Source of the DNA: Collimonas humicola
Lineage (GTDB): Bacteria; Pseudomonadota; Gammaproteobacteria; Burkholderiales; Burkholderiaceae_D
Reading direction: 5' to 3'
Assembly: GCF_018304945.1 (NCBI RefSeq)
Contig: NZ_JAGQEE010000010.1
Span: forward strand, 62,001 to 126,000
DNA: 64,000 bases
Below, one piece after another: positions 17,334 to 27,078 of the stretch. Position 1 is the first letter of the stretch, and the number at the start of each line of letters is the position of its first letter. The notes under the pieces were generated by a model that was given only the letters and a program-made list of their open reading frames with translations, was not told the origin of the DNA and ran no database searches. Made by a program: the position numbers and the translations under genes.

Positions 17334-20300
17334 ATGTCGATTCACGTTGCACTCAACCATCTCACTACCTACCGCTACGACAAGGCCATCAGCCTCGGCC
17401 CGCAGATCATCCGCCTGCGGCCGGCGCCGCATTGCCGTACCCGGATCCTGAGCTACTCCCTGCGGATCTTGCCGCAGCCGCATTTCATCAACTGGCAGCA
17501 AGACCCGCAGGCCAACTACCTGGCGCGCCTGGTGTTTCCGGAAAAAACCACCGAATTCCAGATCGAGGTCGACCTGGTGGCGGAGATGTCGGTGCTCAAT
17601 CCTTTCGATTTCTTTCTCGAACCGTATGCCGAGAAAGTGCCGTTTTCCTATGCCGCGGAATTGCTCAACGAGCTGGAGCCGTACCGCAAGAAACTGCCGG
17701 TCACGCCGCAGCTGCAAACATTCCTGGATACGGTGCCGCGCGAAAAGATCCGTACTGAAGATTTCCTGGTCAACCTGAACCGGAACCTGGCGCAGCTGAT
17801 CAGCTACACCATCCGCATGGAGCCGGGCGTGCAGACGCCGGAACAGACGCTGGACCTGGGCTCCGGCTCCTGCCGCGATTCCTCCTGGCTGCTGGTGCAG
17901 ATCCTGCGCCACCTGGGGCTGGCGGCGCGCTTCGTTTCCGGCTACCTGATCCAGCTGACGGCGGACCAGAAATCGCTGGATGGCCCCTCCGGAACCGAGG
18001 TCGATTTCACCGACCTGCACGCCTGGTGCGAAGTATATCTACCGGGCGCCGGCTGGATCGGCCTCGATCCGACTTCCGGCTTGCTGGCCGGCGAAGGGCA
18101 CATCCCGCTGTCGTGCACGCCGGAGCCATCGTCGGCGGCGCCGGTGAGCGGCATGGTGGAACAGAGCGAAGTGGAATTCGGCCACGCCATGAGCGTGCGC
18201 CGCATCTGGGAGTCGCCGCGCGTCACCAAGCCTTACAGCGAACAGCAATGGGAGCAGATCGAAGAACTCGGGCATGCCATCGACGACGACCTCGATGCGC
18301 TCGATGTGCGCCTGACCATGGGTGGCGAGCCGACCTTCGTGGCGCTCGATGATCCCGAGGGCGACGAGTGGAACACCGCCGCCATGGGACCCGGCAAGAA
18401 GCCGCTGGCGGCGCAGCTGTATCATCGCTTGCGCCAGCAGTATGCGGCGCAAGGCTTGCCGCATTTCGGCCAGGGCAAATGGTATCCGGGCGAACAGCTG
18501 CCGCGCTGGTCGCTGAATTGCTACTGGCGTCGCGACGGCGAACCGATCTGGAACACGCCTGAGCTGATCGCCGATGAAACAAAAAAGCAGGCCAGCGACG
18601 ACAGCGTTGCCGAGCGCTTCCTGCATAGCGTCGCTGCGCGGCTGACGCTGGAACGGCAAAACGTCTTCGCCGCCTATGAAGACATCTACTATTACTTGTG
18701 GCGCGAACGCCGCCTGGCGATCAATGTCGACCCTTCCGACTCGCGGCTGGACGACAAGCAGGAGCGGGCGCGCCTGGCGCGGGTGTTTTCGCAAGGGTTG
18801 CGCAAGATCGCCGGCTATGTCCTGCCGCTGGCGCGCAGCGCCGACGAGCGCAGCTGGAAAAGCGGCAACTGGTACCTGCGCGGCGACCACTGTTATCTGC
18901 TGCCCGGCGATTCGCCGCTCGGCTATCGCCTGCCGCTCGATTCGCAGCCGTGGGTCAAGGCCGGCGATTATCCCTATGTGCATCAGCCCGATCCGACCCA
19001 GCAGTTCCAGCCGCTGCCGGTAGCGCGCCAGCAGCGCGACAAGCTGGCGCCGGCAAGTAACGCCAAGAGTGCGGCGGCGGCAAGCGATGCGCCGAAATAC
19101 AGCACCGCGTTCAGCAGCGATCCGAATCTTGCCGCCAAGCTCACCAGCATACCGGCGCCCCTGGAATCGGCCGACAAGATCACGCGCACCGCCTTGTGCG
19201 CCGAAGTGCGCAACGGCGTGCTGTATCTGTTCATGCCGCCGCTGGCGCGCCTGGAAGATTACCTGGAACTGGTGGCGGCGATCGAGGCTACCGCCGAAAC
19301 CCTGCAGCAGCCGATGCTGCTGGAAGGCTACGAGCCGCCTAACGATCCGCGCCTGAAGAAATTCAGCGTGACGCCGGATCCGGGCGTGATCGAAGTCAAC
19401 GTCCAGCCGATGCATAGCTGGAGCGAGCTGGTGGCCAACACCAGCTATCTCTACGATGTCGCGCGCGAAACCCGCCTGACCACCGAGAAATTCATGCTCG
19501 ACGGCCACCATTCCGGCACCGGCGGCGGCAATCACTTGGTGCTGGGCGGTGCCACCACCGGCGATTCGCCGTTCCTGCGGCGTCCCGATCTGCTGCGCAG
19601 CCTGATCAGTTACTGGAACAACCATCCGGCGCTGTCGTACCTGTTCTCGGGCATGTTCATCGGCCCCACCTCGCAGGCGCCGCGGGTCGATGAAGCGCGC
19701 AACGATTCGGTGGTGGAATTGGAACTGGCTTTCGCCGAAATGGAAAAGCAGCTGGCCAAGGATAACTGCGCGCCATGGCTGGTGGACCGCCTGCTGCGCA
19801 ATCTGCTGATCGACGTCACCGGCAACACGCATCGCGCTGAATTCTGCATCGATAAACTGTATTCGCCGGACAGCAGCACCGGCCGCCTCGGCCTGCTGGA
19901 ATTGCGCGCCTTTGAAATGCCGCCGCATGCACGCATGAGCCTGACCCAGCAACTGCTGTTGCGGGCGCTGGTGGCGCGCTTCTGGAAGACGCCGTACAAG
20001 CCGCCGCGCCTGGTGCGCTGGGGCACCGAGTTGCACGATCGTTTTCTGCTGCCACATTTCATCTGGCAGGATTTCTGCGACGTCATGGACGATCTGCAGC
20101 AGGCCGGCTATGCCTTCAAGGCGGAATGGTTCGCGCCGCACTTCGAGTTCCGCTTCCCGAAAATCGGCGACTATGCGGTCAACGGCATCGCACTCGAACT
20201 GCGCACGGCGCTTGAGCCATGGCATGTGCTGGGCGAGGAAAACCGCTCCGGCGGCAACGCCCGCTACGTCGATTCCTCGCTGGAACGGGTGCAGGTCAAG

Positions 20301-20693
20301 GTGAGCGGCATGGCGCCGGATCGCTATGTCCTCACCTGCAACGGCGTCGCCGTGCCGCTGCAGCCGACCGGCCGCGTCGGCGAGTTCGTCAGCGGCATCC
20401 GCTACCGCGCCTGGCAGCCGCCGTCGGCCCTGCATCCGACCATCGGCATCGATTCGCCGCTGACCTTCGACCTGGTCGATACCTGGAACAGCCGCAGCCT
20501 GGGCGGTTGCCAGTATCACGTGGTGCATCCGGGCGGACGCAGCTACGATACCTTTCCGGTCAATGCGTTCGAGGCGGAAAGCCGCCGCCTGGGACGTTAT
20601 TTCCGTCTCAACCACACGCCGGGAACGATGCAGGTAAAGCTGCCGATAGCGTCCGTCGAGTTCCCATTTACGTTAGACTTACGTCACTTCTGA
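17334..20693 (+). CDS. Transglutaminase-like protease fused to a DUF2126 amidoligase
   Basis: A 1119-aa two-module protein. Residues 1-290 are a transglutaminase-like domain with N-terminal beta domain and a full triad: Cys180 in GSCRD, His229 in DLHAWCEV, Asp245 in GLDPTSG. From about residue 330 (LTMGGEPTFVALDDPEG) to the end is a DUF2126 domain, annotated in Pfam as a putative amidoligase. One chain may therefore both make and break amide links. The ATG at 17334 is preferred over an upstream TTG because AAAGGA precedes it. It is the first gene of cluster B, followed by the ATP-grasp/alpha-E fusion 121 bp later. Confidence 0.92.
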   Translation: MSIHVALNHLTTYRYDKAISLGPQIIRLRPAPHCRTRILSYSLRILPQPHFINWQQDPQANYLARLVFPEKTTEFQIEVDLVAEMSVLNPFDFFLEPYAEKVPFSYAAELLNELEPYRKKLPVTPQLQTFLDTVPREKIRTEDFLVNLNRNLAQLISYTIRMEPGVQTPEQTLDLGSGSCRDSSWLLVQILRHLGLAARFVSGYLIQLTADQKSLDGPSGTEVDFTDLHAWCEVYLPGAGWIGLDPTSGLLAGEGHIPLSCTPEPSSAAPVSGMVEQSEVEFGHAMSVRRIWESPRVTKPYSEQQWEQIEELGHAIDDDLDALDVRLTMGGEPTFVALDDPEGDEWNTAAMGPGKKPLAAQLYHRLRQQYAAQGLPHFGQGKWYPGEQLPRWSLNCYWRRDGEPIWNTPELIADETKKQASDDSVAERFLHSVAARLTLERQNVFAAYEDIYYYLWRERRLAINVDPSDSRLDDKQERARLARVFSQGLRKIAGYVLPLARSADERSWKSGNWYLRGDHCYLLPGDSPLGYRLPLDSQPWVKAGDYPYVHQPDPTQQFQPLPVARQQRDKLAPASNAKSAAAASDAPKYSTAFSSDPNLAAKLTSIPAPLESADKITRTALCAEVRNGVLYLFMPPLARLEDYLELVAAIEATAETLQQPMLLEGYEPPNDPRLKKFSVTPDPGVIEVNVQPMHSWSELVANTSYLYDVARETRLTTEKFMLDGHHSGTGGGNHLVLGGATTGDSPFLRRPDLLRSLISYWNNHPALSYLFSGMFIGPTSQAPRVDEARNDSVVELELAFAEMEKQLAKDNCAPWLVDRLLRNLLIDVTGNTHRAEFCIDKLYSPDSSTGRLGLLELRAFEMPPHARMSLTQQLLLRALVARFWKTPYKPPRLVRWGTELHDRFLLPHFIWQDFCDVMDDLQQAGYAFKAEWFAPHFEFRFPKIGDYAVNGIALELRTALEPWHVLGEENRSGGNARYVDSSLERVQVKVSGMAPDRYVLTCNGVAVPLQPTGRVGEFVSGIRYRAWQPPSALHPTIGIDSPLTFDLVDTWNSRSLGGCQYHVVHPGGRSYDTFPVNAFEAESRRLGRYFRLNHTPGTMQVKLPIASVEFPFTLDLRHF

Positions 20694-20814
20694 CCAACCT
20701 CGCCATCCGGCGGCCGGTAAAGCTGTAGGGCAACTTGTGCCAAGTTGCCCGCTGGTTTTTCCTGCGCTGCAGCAGGTTGTCTTTAACCACTACAAGTGAC
20801 GCAAGCGATCAACC

Positions 20815-23364
20815 ATGTACCGGCGTTTACTCGAAAGTTATCCTGCTGAGGCCGATCGTTATGACGAAATGCTTGAGGCAGGCGGCCGCCTGCGGCCGCA
20901 TTGGCGGACCCTGATCGACCAGCTGGAAGACCTTTCGCCGGAGGTGCTGCGGCGCCGCGCGCGCGAGGTGCGCGAAGCCATCGCCGCCGATGGCGTGACC
21001 TACAATGTGTATGCCGATCCACAAGGCGCCAACCGGCCCTGGGAACTGGATCTGTTGCCGCAGATCATTTCCGCCGAAGAATGGCAGACCCTGTCCGCCG
21101 CCGTCACCCAGCGCGCGAAACTGCTGAACGCGGTGCTGGCCGATCTCTACGGGCCGCAGTCGCTGCTGTCGGAAGGCTTGCTGCCGCCGGCGCTGGTGTT
21201 CGGCCAGCATGGCTATCTCTGGCCCTGCCGCGGCATCGAGCCGCCCGGCGGCGTCCACCTGCACCTGTATGCGATCGACCTGGCGCGTTCGCCGGATGGC
21301 CACTGGTGGGTCATTTCGGACCGCACCCAGGGTCCCTCGGGCGCCGGCTATGCTCTGCAAAACCGCCAGATCATGTCGCGCGCGATGCCGGACACGGTGC
21401 GCGACATGCATGTCCAGTCGCTGCTGAAATTTTTCCATACCCTGCACAACAGCCTGAGCGAGCTGGCGCCGGCCGGCGGCGAACCGCCGCTGGTGGTGCT
21501 GCTGACGCCGGGGCCGTATAACGAAACCTATTCGGAGCACGCCTTCCTGGCGCATACGCTGGGCTTCCCGCTGGTGGAAGGGGCGGACCTGATGGTGCGC
21601 GGCGACATGGTCTACCTGAAAACCCTGAGCGGCTTGCGCCGGGTGCATGCGATCCTGCGCCGGCTGGACGACGACTATTGCGATCCGCTCGAACTGCGCG
21701 CCGATTCCGCGCTGGGCATTCCGGGCCTGGTGCAGGCGGCGCGCCTGGGCAATGTGCTGATCGCCAATTCGCTCGGCAGCGGCGTGCTGGAATCTGGCGC
21801 CTTGCACGGCTTCCTGCCGGCCATCTGCCAGCGCCTGCTGGGCCAGCCGCTGGCGTTGCCGGCGGTGGCGTCCTGGTGGTGCGGCGAAAAGCCGGCGCTG
21901 GAATATACGCTGGCCAATCTTGAGCAGCTGGTGATCATGCCGGCCTTTCCCTCGATGCGCATGCAGCCGGTCTACGGCCACAGCCTGAACGCGCAGTCGC
22001 GCCAGCGCGTGGTCGACAGCCTGCTGGCTCAGCCGCACGCCTATGTGGCGCAGGAATGGGTGCGCTTGTCGCAGGCGCCGGTCTTGTCGCGCAGCGGCGA
22101 GTATCGCCTGATGAGCCGCGCCGTCAGCCTGCGCGTGTTCGTGGTGGCGGCTGCCGACGGCAGCTATCACGTGATGCCGGGCGGCCTGACGCGGGTGGCG
22201 CCGCGCCAGCGCAAGGATATCGTTTCGATGCAGCAGGGCGGCGCCAGCAAGGATGTCTGGGTGCTGGGGCAGATGCGGCCGGAAGCTGCCGACGGGGCAG
22301 CCGCGCCGGCTGAAAACCAGGACGGCCGGCAGCGTGCCCTGCACATCTCGCTGGACACCATCCGCAGCACGGTCGATATTTCTTCGCATGCCGGCGAAAA
22401 CCTGTTCTGGATGGGCCGCTATGCCGAGCGTTGCGACAACCTGGCGCATCTGCTGCGCGCCACCTTGCAGCGCAGCACCGATCTGCAGGGCGATGCGCGC
22501 GAGAATTTTTATCAGTTGTGCGAGATTTGCCGCGGCCTCGGGATTGCCTTGCCGGCGCTCTCGGCGAGCGGACGGCCAACCATCAGCGCCATGCAGCAAG
22601 CCTTGATCGCGGCGATTGCCGATCCCGCTGCCGCCGCCAGCATCGCCGCCAATCTGCGCCATTTGCATCATTGCGGCTACCAGGTACGCGAACATCTTTC
22701 GCTCGACAATTGGCATGCCATCAACCGCATGCCGGGCCTGGCGGCAGATAGCGGCGGTGTCGGCGGCATGACGCCGGCCTTGGCGCTGCACATGCTCAAC
22801 AATGTGATCCAGGCTTGCGTCGGCCTGGCCGGCCATGCGCTGGACGACACCACGCGCGATGAAGGCTGGCATTTCCTGATGCTGGGACGCCACATAGAAC
22901 GCATGACGCACCTGGCGACCTTGTTCGGCCAGTTCCTGCGACTGCCGGCGGAAGCGCAGAACAAGATCTTGCCGTGGCTGCTGGAGTCGGCCAACAGCGT
23001 CGTCACCTATCGGGTGCGCTACCGGCGCGCGCCGGAGTGGCTGCCGGTCCTGCACCTGCTGGTGTTCGACGCCAGCAATCCGCACGGCATCGCGTTCCAG
23101 TTCCAGATGCTGGAGCGTTACCTGAGCGATATTGCCGGGCAGCTGGGCACGCTGAGCATGGATACGCCGGCGCATCTGTCGGCGCTGCTGCGCGAATTCG
23201 AGTTGCAGGATCTCAGCCACGATTCGCTGTTCGTGGCGGATGCGCATGCGCGCCTGGCGCAACTGATGCGCGATGCGATCACCGGCGCCTTTGCCTTGTC
23301 CGATGAGCTGGCGCGGCATTTTTTCACGCCGCTGAATGCCCCGGTCAGCCAGGGGGTGTCCTGA
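20815..23364 (+). CDS. Circularly permuted ATP-grasp fused to an alpha-E domain (cluster B)
   Basis: An 849-aa fusion of the two activities that are separate genes in cluster A. Residues 1-490 match the ATP-grasp partner, with LRRLDDDYCDPLELR near 281-295, GIPGLVQAARLGNV, and the closing GGLTRVAPRQRKD and QGGASKDVWVLG blocks. From about 520 an alpha-E domain begins (SSHAGENLFWMGRYAERCDNL). The region matching Lys365 and GAGGYG of the cluster A enzyme reads IMPAFPSMRMQPVYG (374-388), so the usual ATP-grasp Lys and Gly-rich loop are not recognisable. The next gene overlaps its stop by one base. Function is inferred only. Confidence 0.9.
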   Translation: MYRRLLESYPAEADRYDEMLEAGGRLRPHWRTLIDQLEDLSPEVLRRRAREVREAIAADGVTYNVYADPQGANRPWELDLLPQIISAEEWQTLSAAVTQRAKLLNAVLADLYGPQSLLSEGLLPPALVFGQHGYLWPCRGIEPPGGVHLHLYAIDLARSPDGHWWVISDRTQGPSGAGYALQNRQIMSRAMPDTVRDMHVQSLLKFFHTLHNSLSELAPAGGEPPLVVLLTPGPYNETYSEHAFLAHTLGFPLVEGADLMVRGDMVYLKTLSGLRRVHAILRRLDDDYCDPLELRADSALGIPGLVQAARLGNVLIANSLGSGVLESGALHGFLPAICQRLLGQPLALPAVASWWCGEKPALEYTLANLEQLVIMPAFPSMRMQPVYGHSLNAQSRQRVVDSLLAQPHAYVAQEWVRLSQAPVLSRSGEYRLMSRAVSLRVFVVAAADGSYHVMPGGLTRVAPRQRKDIVSMQQGGASKDVWVLGQMRPEAADGAAAPAENQDGRQRALHISLDTIRSTVDISSHAGENLFWMGRYAERCDNLAHLLRATLQRSTDLQGDARENFYQLCEICRGLGIALPALSASGRPTISAMQQALIAAIADPAAAASIAANLRHLHHCGYQVREHLSLDNWHAINRMPGLAADSGGVGGMTPALALHMLNNVIQACVGLAGHALDDTTRDEGWHFLMLGRHIERMTHLATLFGQFLRLPAEAQNKILPWLLESANSVVTYRVRYRRAPEWLPVLHLLVFDASNPHGIAFQFQMLERYLSDIAGQLGTLSMDTPAHLSALLREFELQDLSHDSLFVADAHARLAQLMRDAITGAFALSDELARHFFTPLNAPVSQGVS

Positions 23365-24296
23365 TGAGCGAATACGTTTACCACATCCGCCACGATACGC
23401 ATTATGCCTACTCGCAGCCGGTGCGGCTATCGCACCAGATGCTGCGCCTGACGCCGCGTTCGCTGCCATGGCAGACCTGCACTTCGCACGGCATAGCGAT
23501 TGCTCCAGAGCCGCAAAACCTGCGCTTGCTGCTGGATAGCTTCGGCAATCCGATGCAGTCGTTTTCACTGGAAAGCGATCATACCGATCTGCGCGCCATC
23601 GCCGATTCCTGGGTGACCTTGACCCAGCGGCAGTTGTCGCCGCCGACGCCGCCGTGGGAGCTGGCGCGGACCAAGTTGTCTTACCAGGCCGGGCAGTTTT
23701 TATTGCCTGACGACCTGGAGGCGACGCGTTATCTGTTTGAATCGGCGCATGTGCGGATCAAGCGCGAGTTCCTGGCTTACGCGATGGAATCGTTTACCCC
23801 GGGCTTGTCTCTGCTGGACGGCATCCAGGTTCTGATGACGCGGATTTTCCGGGAGTTTACGTTCGATCCTTTGGCCACTACGGTTTCTACGCCAGTGACC
23901 GAGGTGTTTGCTACCCGGCGCGGGGTTTGCCAGGATTTTGCGCATTTCATGTTGTCTTGCCTGCGTTCACTGGGGCTGGCGGCGCGTTATGTCAGCGGTT
24001 ATCTGCTGACCGAGCCGCCGCCGGGGCAGCCGCGCTTGATCGGGGCGGATGCATCGCATGCCTGGGTGTCGGTGTATTGTCCTGGCGTCGATGGGCAGGC
24101 TAGCAGCTGGATCGATGCCGATCCGACCAATGGCATTTTTCCTGACACCAGCCACATCACCTTGGGCTGGGGCCGCGACTTTCTCGATGTCTCGCCCTTG
24201 CGCGGGGTATTGATCGGCGGCGGCCAGCAAACCATGGATGTCGCGGTCACTGTCATGCCGGCGCATGAAGCGCCGGGATTTGGTTTTGCGGTATGA
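23364..24296 (+). CDS. Transglutaminase-like cysteine protease (cluster B)
   Basis: A 310-aa protein with an N-terminal transglutaminase-like beta domain starting EYVYHIRHDTHYAYSQPVRL. The papain-like core has Cys189 in RRGVCQDFAHF, His232 in DASHAWVSVY and Asp253 in DADPTNG. It shares its architecture with the cluster A protease and the N-terminus of the cluster B amidoligase fusion, giving three paralogues within 14 kb. Its ATG overlaps the preceding TGA by one base (TGATG), so it is translationally coupled to the ATP-grasp/alpha-E gene. Codon use shifts slightly toward lower GC in the second half. Confidence 0.92.
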   Translation: MSEYVYHIRHDTHYAYSQPVRLSHQMLRLTPRSLPWQTCTSHGIAIAPEPQNLRLLLDSFGNPMQSFSLESDHTDLRAIADSWVTLTQRQLSPPTPPWELARTKLSYQAGQFLLPDDLEATRYLFESAHVRIKREFLAYAMESFTPGLSLLDGIQVLMTRIFREFTFDPLATTVSTPVTEVFATRRGVCQDFAHFMLSCLRSLGLAARYVSGYLLTEPPPGQPRLIGADASHAWVSVYCPGVDGQASSWIDADPTNGIFPDTSHITLGWGRDFLDVSPLRGVLIGGGQQTMDVAVTVMPAHEAPGFGFAV

Positions 24297-24418
24297 AGAT
24301 TTTCCAGAACTGGGATCAGATGGAGGCGTAATTTTTCGGGTGAAATAGAAATTGGCGGGTTGCAGTTGCTCGTCATATCCTCGCGTCTACAATTTTTGCC
24401 TGCGCAGACAATTCGTGT

Positions 24419-25225
24419 TTAATCAATACTCGCCTTAGGTAACCACAGCAAGCTCGCGTATTTCTCAACTGCCTTAAAGCCAAGGGATTGATATAGCTGC
24501 AATGCATGATGACTTCCTTCTGCCACCATTAAAAGAGCGCTTACTTTGGAAAATCCTTGTACAGCAACATGATGAACAAGTGCTTTGCAAATACCTTGGT
24601 TTCTGAATGAAGGATCGGTTAATACAGATTGGAAGCGACCAATTTCACCATCAAAGAAAAGTCCGAGGTTGGCAACTTGTTCTCCATCTATATAGGCTCC
24701 CCACCAATTTCCTTGGTCATGTCTAATGAGCGATTGATACATGTGCCGTTGGCATTCCAAATAGCATCGATATGCATTGGCAGGAAATGCATTGTCCTGC
24801 AGCAGCATCGCCTCCCATTTTTGCCAATCTTCATTTGAAGAATATGGCTTGATCTCAATTTGGATTTTGCTTTTGGTTGGCCGAATCAAGTCATTCTTTT
24901 TTGCGAGTAAAACTAAATTTTCGCTATATTCGTAGCCAAGATGAGTAAATTCTGATGCGTCAGAATTCTCGGCGATGCTCATCGGCCAGATGAATGAACG
25001 ATGCTGGATTTCTGGTGGCTTGCCGATCAAGGATGCGAAATCAGCTTCGAACAAATAGAAATTTTTGATATCAGGTTTATTCTCAAGTAACAAAGAATTT
25101 CCAGAGTAAGAGTCTGGACAATTTTTTGTATAAATAAGAGTGTATTTTCCCCATTTTTTGACATTTCCATTTAGGCGATGGAAAAATAATTCGGATTCAA
25201 CTCCCAACGCATTCATATGGTTCAT
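24419..25225 (-). CDS. GNAT-fold acetyltransferase, AT-rich
   Basis: A 268-aa protein whose C-terminal third is a GNAT domain: FQSVLTDPSFRNQGICKALVHHV carries the acetyl-CoA loop (RNQGIC) and HHALQLYQSLGFKAVEKYA is the usual closing helix-strand. The N-terminal 150 residues are not recognised. Base composition is markedly more AT-rich than either neighbour and codon use differs accordingly, which suggests acquisition by transfer. Three possible starts (TTG 25240, ATG 25225, ATG 25216) lack a strong ribosome-binding site; 25225 is chosen as a compromise. It converges on cluster B. Substrate unknown. Confidence 0.75.
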   Translation of the reverse strand: MNHMNALGVESELFFHRLNGNVKKWGKYTLIYTKNCPDSYSGNSLLLENKPDIKNFYLFEADFASLIGKPPEIQHRSFIWPMSIAENSDASEFTHLGYEYSENLVLLAKKNDLIRPTKSKIQIEIKPYSSNEDWQKWEAMLLQDNAFPANAYRCYLECQRHMYQSLIRHDQGNWWGAYIDGEQVANLGLFFDGEIGRFQSVLTDPSFRNQGICKALVHHVAVQGFSKVSALLMVAEGSHHALQLYQSLGFKAVEKYASLLWLPKASID

Positions 25226-25498
25226 TTTTTGTATGTTCAAATATTCTTAATCAGGAATTTTTGTATGCCATGATGAAATCATGATGTTATAAACTGGATT
25301 CATCTGAATATTCAAAAGGCGATTGCATACACAAGTGCTTGTTTGGGAAATTCGATATTCAAATATTTTTCTAATTGCTCCTGATCAATCGCATTTGTCA
25401 GCACTTCACCGATTTGTATTGAGGATGCACAAATTAGCATGTTTTGTGGAACACGCGATAAATTTCGATGCAGTAGTCAAATGGAGACAGAGTTTTAT
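25226..25498. other. AT-rich intergenic region
   Basis: A low-GC stretch of about 270 bp between the divergent GNAT and M20 peptidase genes. It must contain both promoters. No RNA gene, repeat or convincing short coding frame was seen. Confidence 0.45.
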
Positions 25499-27052
25499 AT
25501 GAAAACATTATTCCAGCACTGTCAGTTGGCCGCTTGCGCCATGGCCATATTTTCGACACCGTCTCTTTATGCGGCCGAACCGCCGATCGCGCCGCAAGTG
25601 CAGAATGCTGCGCAGGCAAGCTTCAAGGAATGGGCCGAGGTGCTGGCAATTCCCAACGACTCTGCGGTGGCCGCCGATATACAGCGCAATGCCGCCTGGT
25701 TTGAACAGGCTTTTCAGCGGCGCGGCTTTCATGCCAGGCAATTGGCCAATAACGGCAAGCCGCTGCTGTTTGCCGAGTTTCCAAAGAGCGATCCTGGCCT
25801 TCCCACAGTACTGTTTTATGGACATATGGATGGACAACCGGTCAATCCCTCTGAGTGGCAACAGAAAAGTCCATGGGTGCCGGTGTTGAAACAGCGCAAT
25901 GCAGCCGGTCGGTGGGAAGCCATGCCGCTGGATAAGTTGTTCGCCAAGGATGTCGATCCTGAATGGCGTTTGTTCGCCAGGGCTTCCGCGGATGATAAAG
26001 CGCCGATCATGATGTTGCTGGCCGCGATCGATGCACTCAAAGCCGGCGGCAAGACGCCGGCGATCAACGTCAAGGTCATTCTCGACGCGGAAGAAGAAAA
26101 GGGATCGCCGTCATTGGGCGGCGTCGTCAAGCGGAATCAGGATTTGTTGAAGTCCGATATGCTGGTTGTATTGGATGGTCCGATGCATCCCAGCAATCAG
26201 CCTACATTGGTATTCGGTAATCGCGGTATCGTTGTCGGCACTTTGAAGGTTTATGGCCCGAAGCAAGACAGCCACAGCGGGCATTACGGTAACTATGCCG
26301 CCAACCCGGCGCAATTGATGGCGCGCTTGCTGGCATCGATGAAAGACGATGAGGGCCGTGTTACGGTTCCGGGCTATTACGATGGCGTCAAGCTGGACGC
26401 CGATTCCTTGCGCGTCATGCGCGCTGTGCCGGACGACGAAGCGGCATTGCGCCAGCGTCTGGGGATTGCGGTGGCGGACAAGGTTGGGCAAAACTACCAG
26501 GAAGCGATGCAATATCCGTCGCTCAATGTGCGTGGCATGCAATCCGGAGATGTTGGCGAGAAGGCTCGCACTGTCGTGCCGGCGGTGGCTGTCGCGGAAC
26601 TGGATTTGCGTACCGTACCTGAAACTGAGCCGGCGGCCTTGATAGCGTTGCTCAAGGGATTTGTGGAGAAGCAGGGTTTTCACCTGGTCAATGGCGAGCC
26701 GAGCGATGCGGATCGTGCCCGCTATCCTAAGCTTGCCTCGCTTGAGTTCGAGTCGGCGTCGGCTTCCAGCAGTGCTGTCCGTACCGATCTGAATGCGCCA
26801 ATTGGTCATTGGCTGCGCCGTTCTTTGACCAAGACTTACGGCAAGGAGCCGGTGCAGATCAGAATGATGGGCGGGACCGTTCCGACCGGTGCTCTGGTCG
26901 ATGCACTGAAAGTTCCTTTTGTGATTGTGCCGCTGGTCAATGCCGACAACAATCAGCATAGCGCCAATGAGAATATGCGATTGGGAAATTACATCAGTGG
27001 TGTGAACAGCCTGGTAGGTATTCTGTCGGAGCCGTTGAGCAGCAAGCCTTGA
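25499..27052 (+). CDS. Exported M20/M28-type metallopeptidase
   Basis: A 517-aa enzyme of the M20 zinc peptidase family, which includes carboxypeptidases and dipeptidases. The first 25 residues form a Sec signal peptide ending SLYA before AEPPIAP, so it acts outside the cytoplasm. Zinc and catalytic residues are visible: His109 and Asp111 in FYGHMDGQP, an Asp in RASADDKAP, the Glu pair in ILDAEEEKGSP, and a late His in NADNNQHSANEN. A dimerisation (lid) domain with SHSGHYGNYAANPA lies in the middle. The ATG at 25499 gives the signal peptide; GGAG lies 12 bp upstream. Substrate specificity is unknown. Confidence 0.9.
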   Translation: MKTLFQHCQLAACAMAIFSTPSLYAAEPPIAPQVQNAAQASFKEWAEVLAIPNDSAVAADIQRNAAWFEQAFQRRGFHARQLANNGKPLLFAEFPKSDPGLPTVLFYGHMDGQPVNPSEWQQKSPWVPVLKQRNAAGRWEAMPLDKLFAKDVDPEWRLFARASADDKAPIMMLLAAIDALKAGGKTPAINVKVILDAEEEKGSPSLGGVVKRNQDLLKSDMLVVLDGPMHPSNQPTLVFGNRGIVVGTLKVYGPKQDSHSGHYGNYAANPAQLMARLLASMKDDEGRVTVPGYYDGVKLDADSLRVMRAVPDDEAALRQRLGIAVADKVGQNYQEAMQYPSLNVRGMQSGDVGEKARTVVPAVAVAELDLRTVPETEPAALIALLKGFVEKQGFHLVNGEPSDADRARYPKLASLEFESASASSSAVRTDLNAPIGHWLRRSLTKTYGKEPVQIRMMGGTVPTGALVDALKVPFVIVPLVNADNNQHSANENMRLGNYISGVNSLVGILSEPLSSKP

Positions 27053-27078
27053 GCGACCTGAAAACTGCCACGACGGCA

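Noticed and set aside
18039-20615. 858-codon open frame on the minus strand
   Set aside because: It lies wholly opposite the transglutaminase-DUF2126 gene. Long antisense frames are expected where third positions are almost all G or C. Its translation is low-complexity, rich in Arg, Gln and His.
20827-23568. 913-codon open frame on the minus strand
   Set aside because: It is antisense to the ATP-grasp/alpha-E fusion, with the same GC-driven cause and no recognisable domain.
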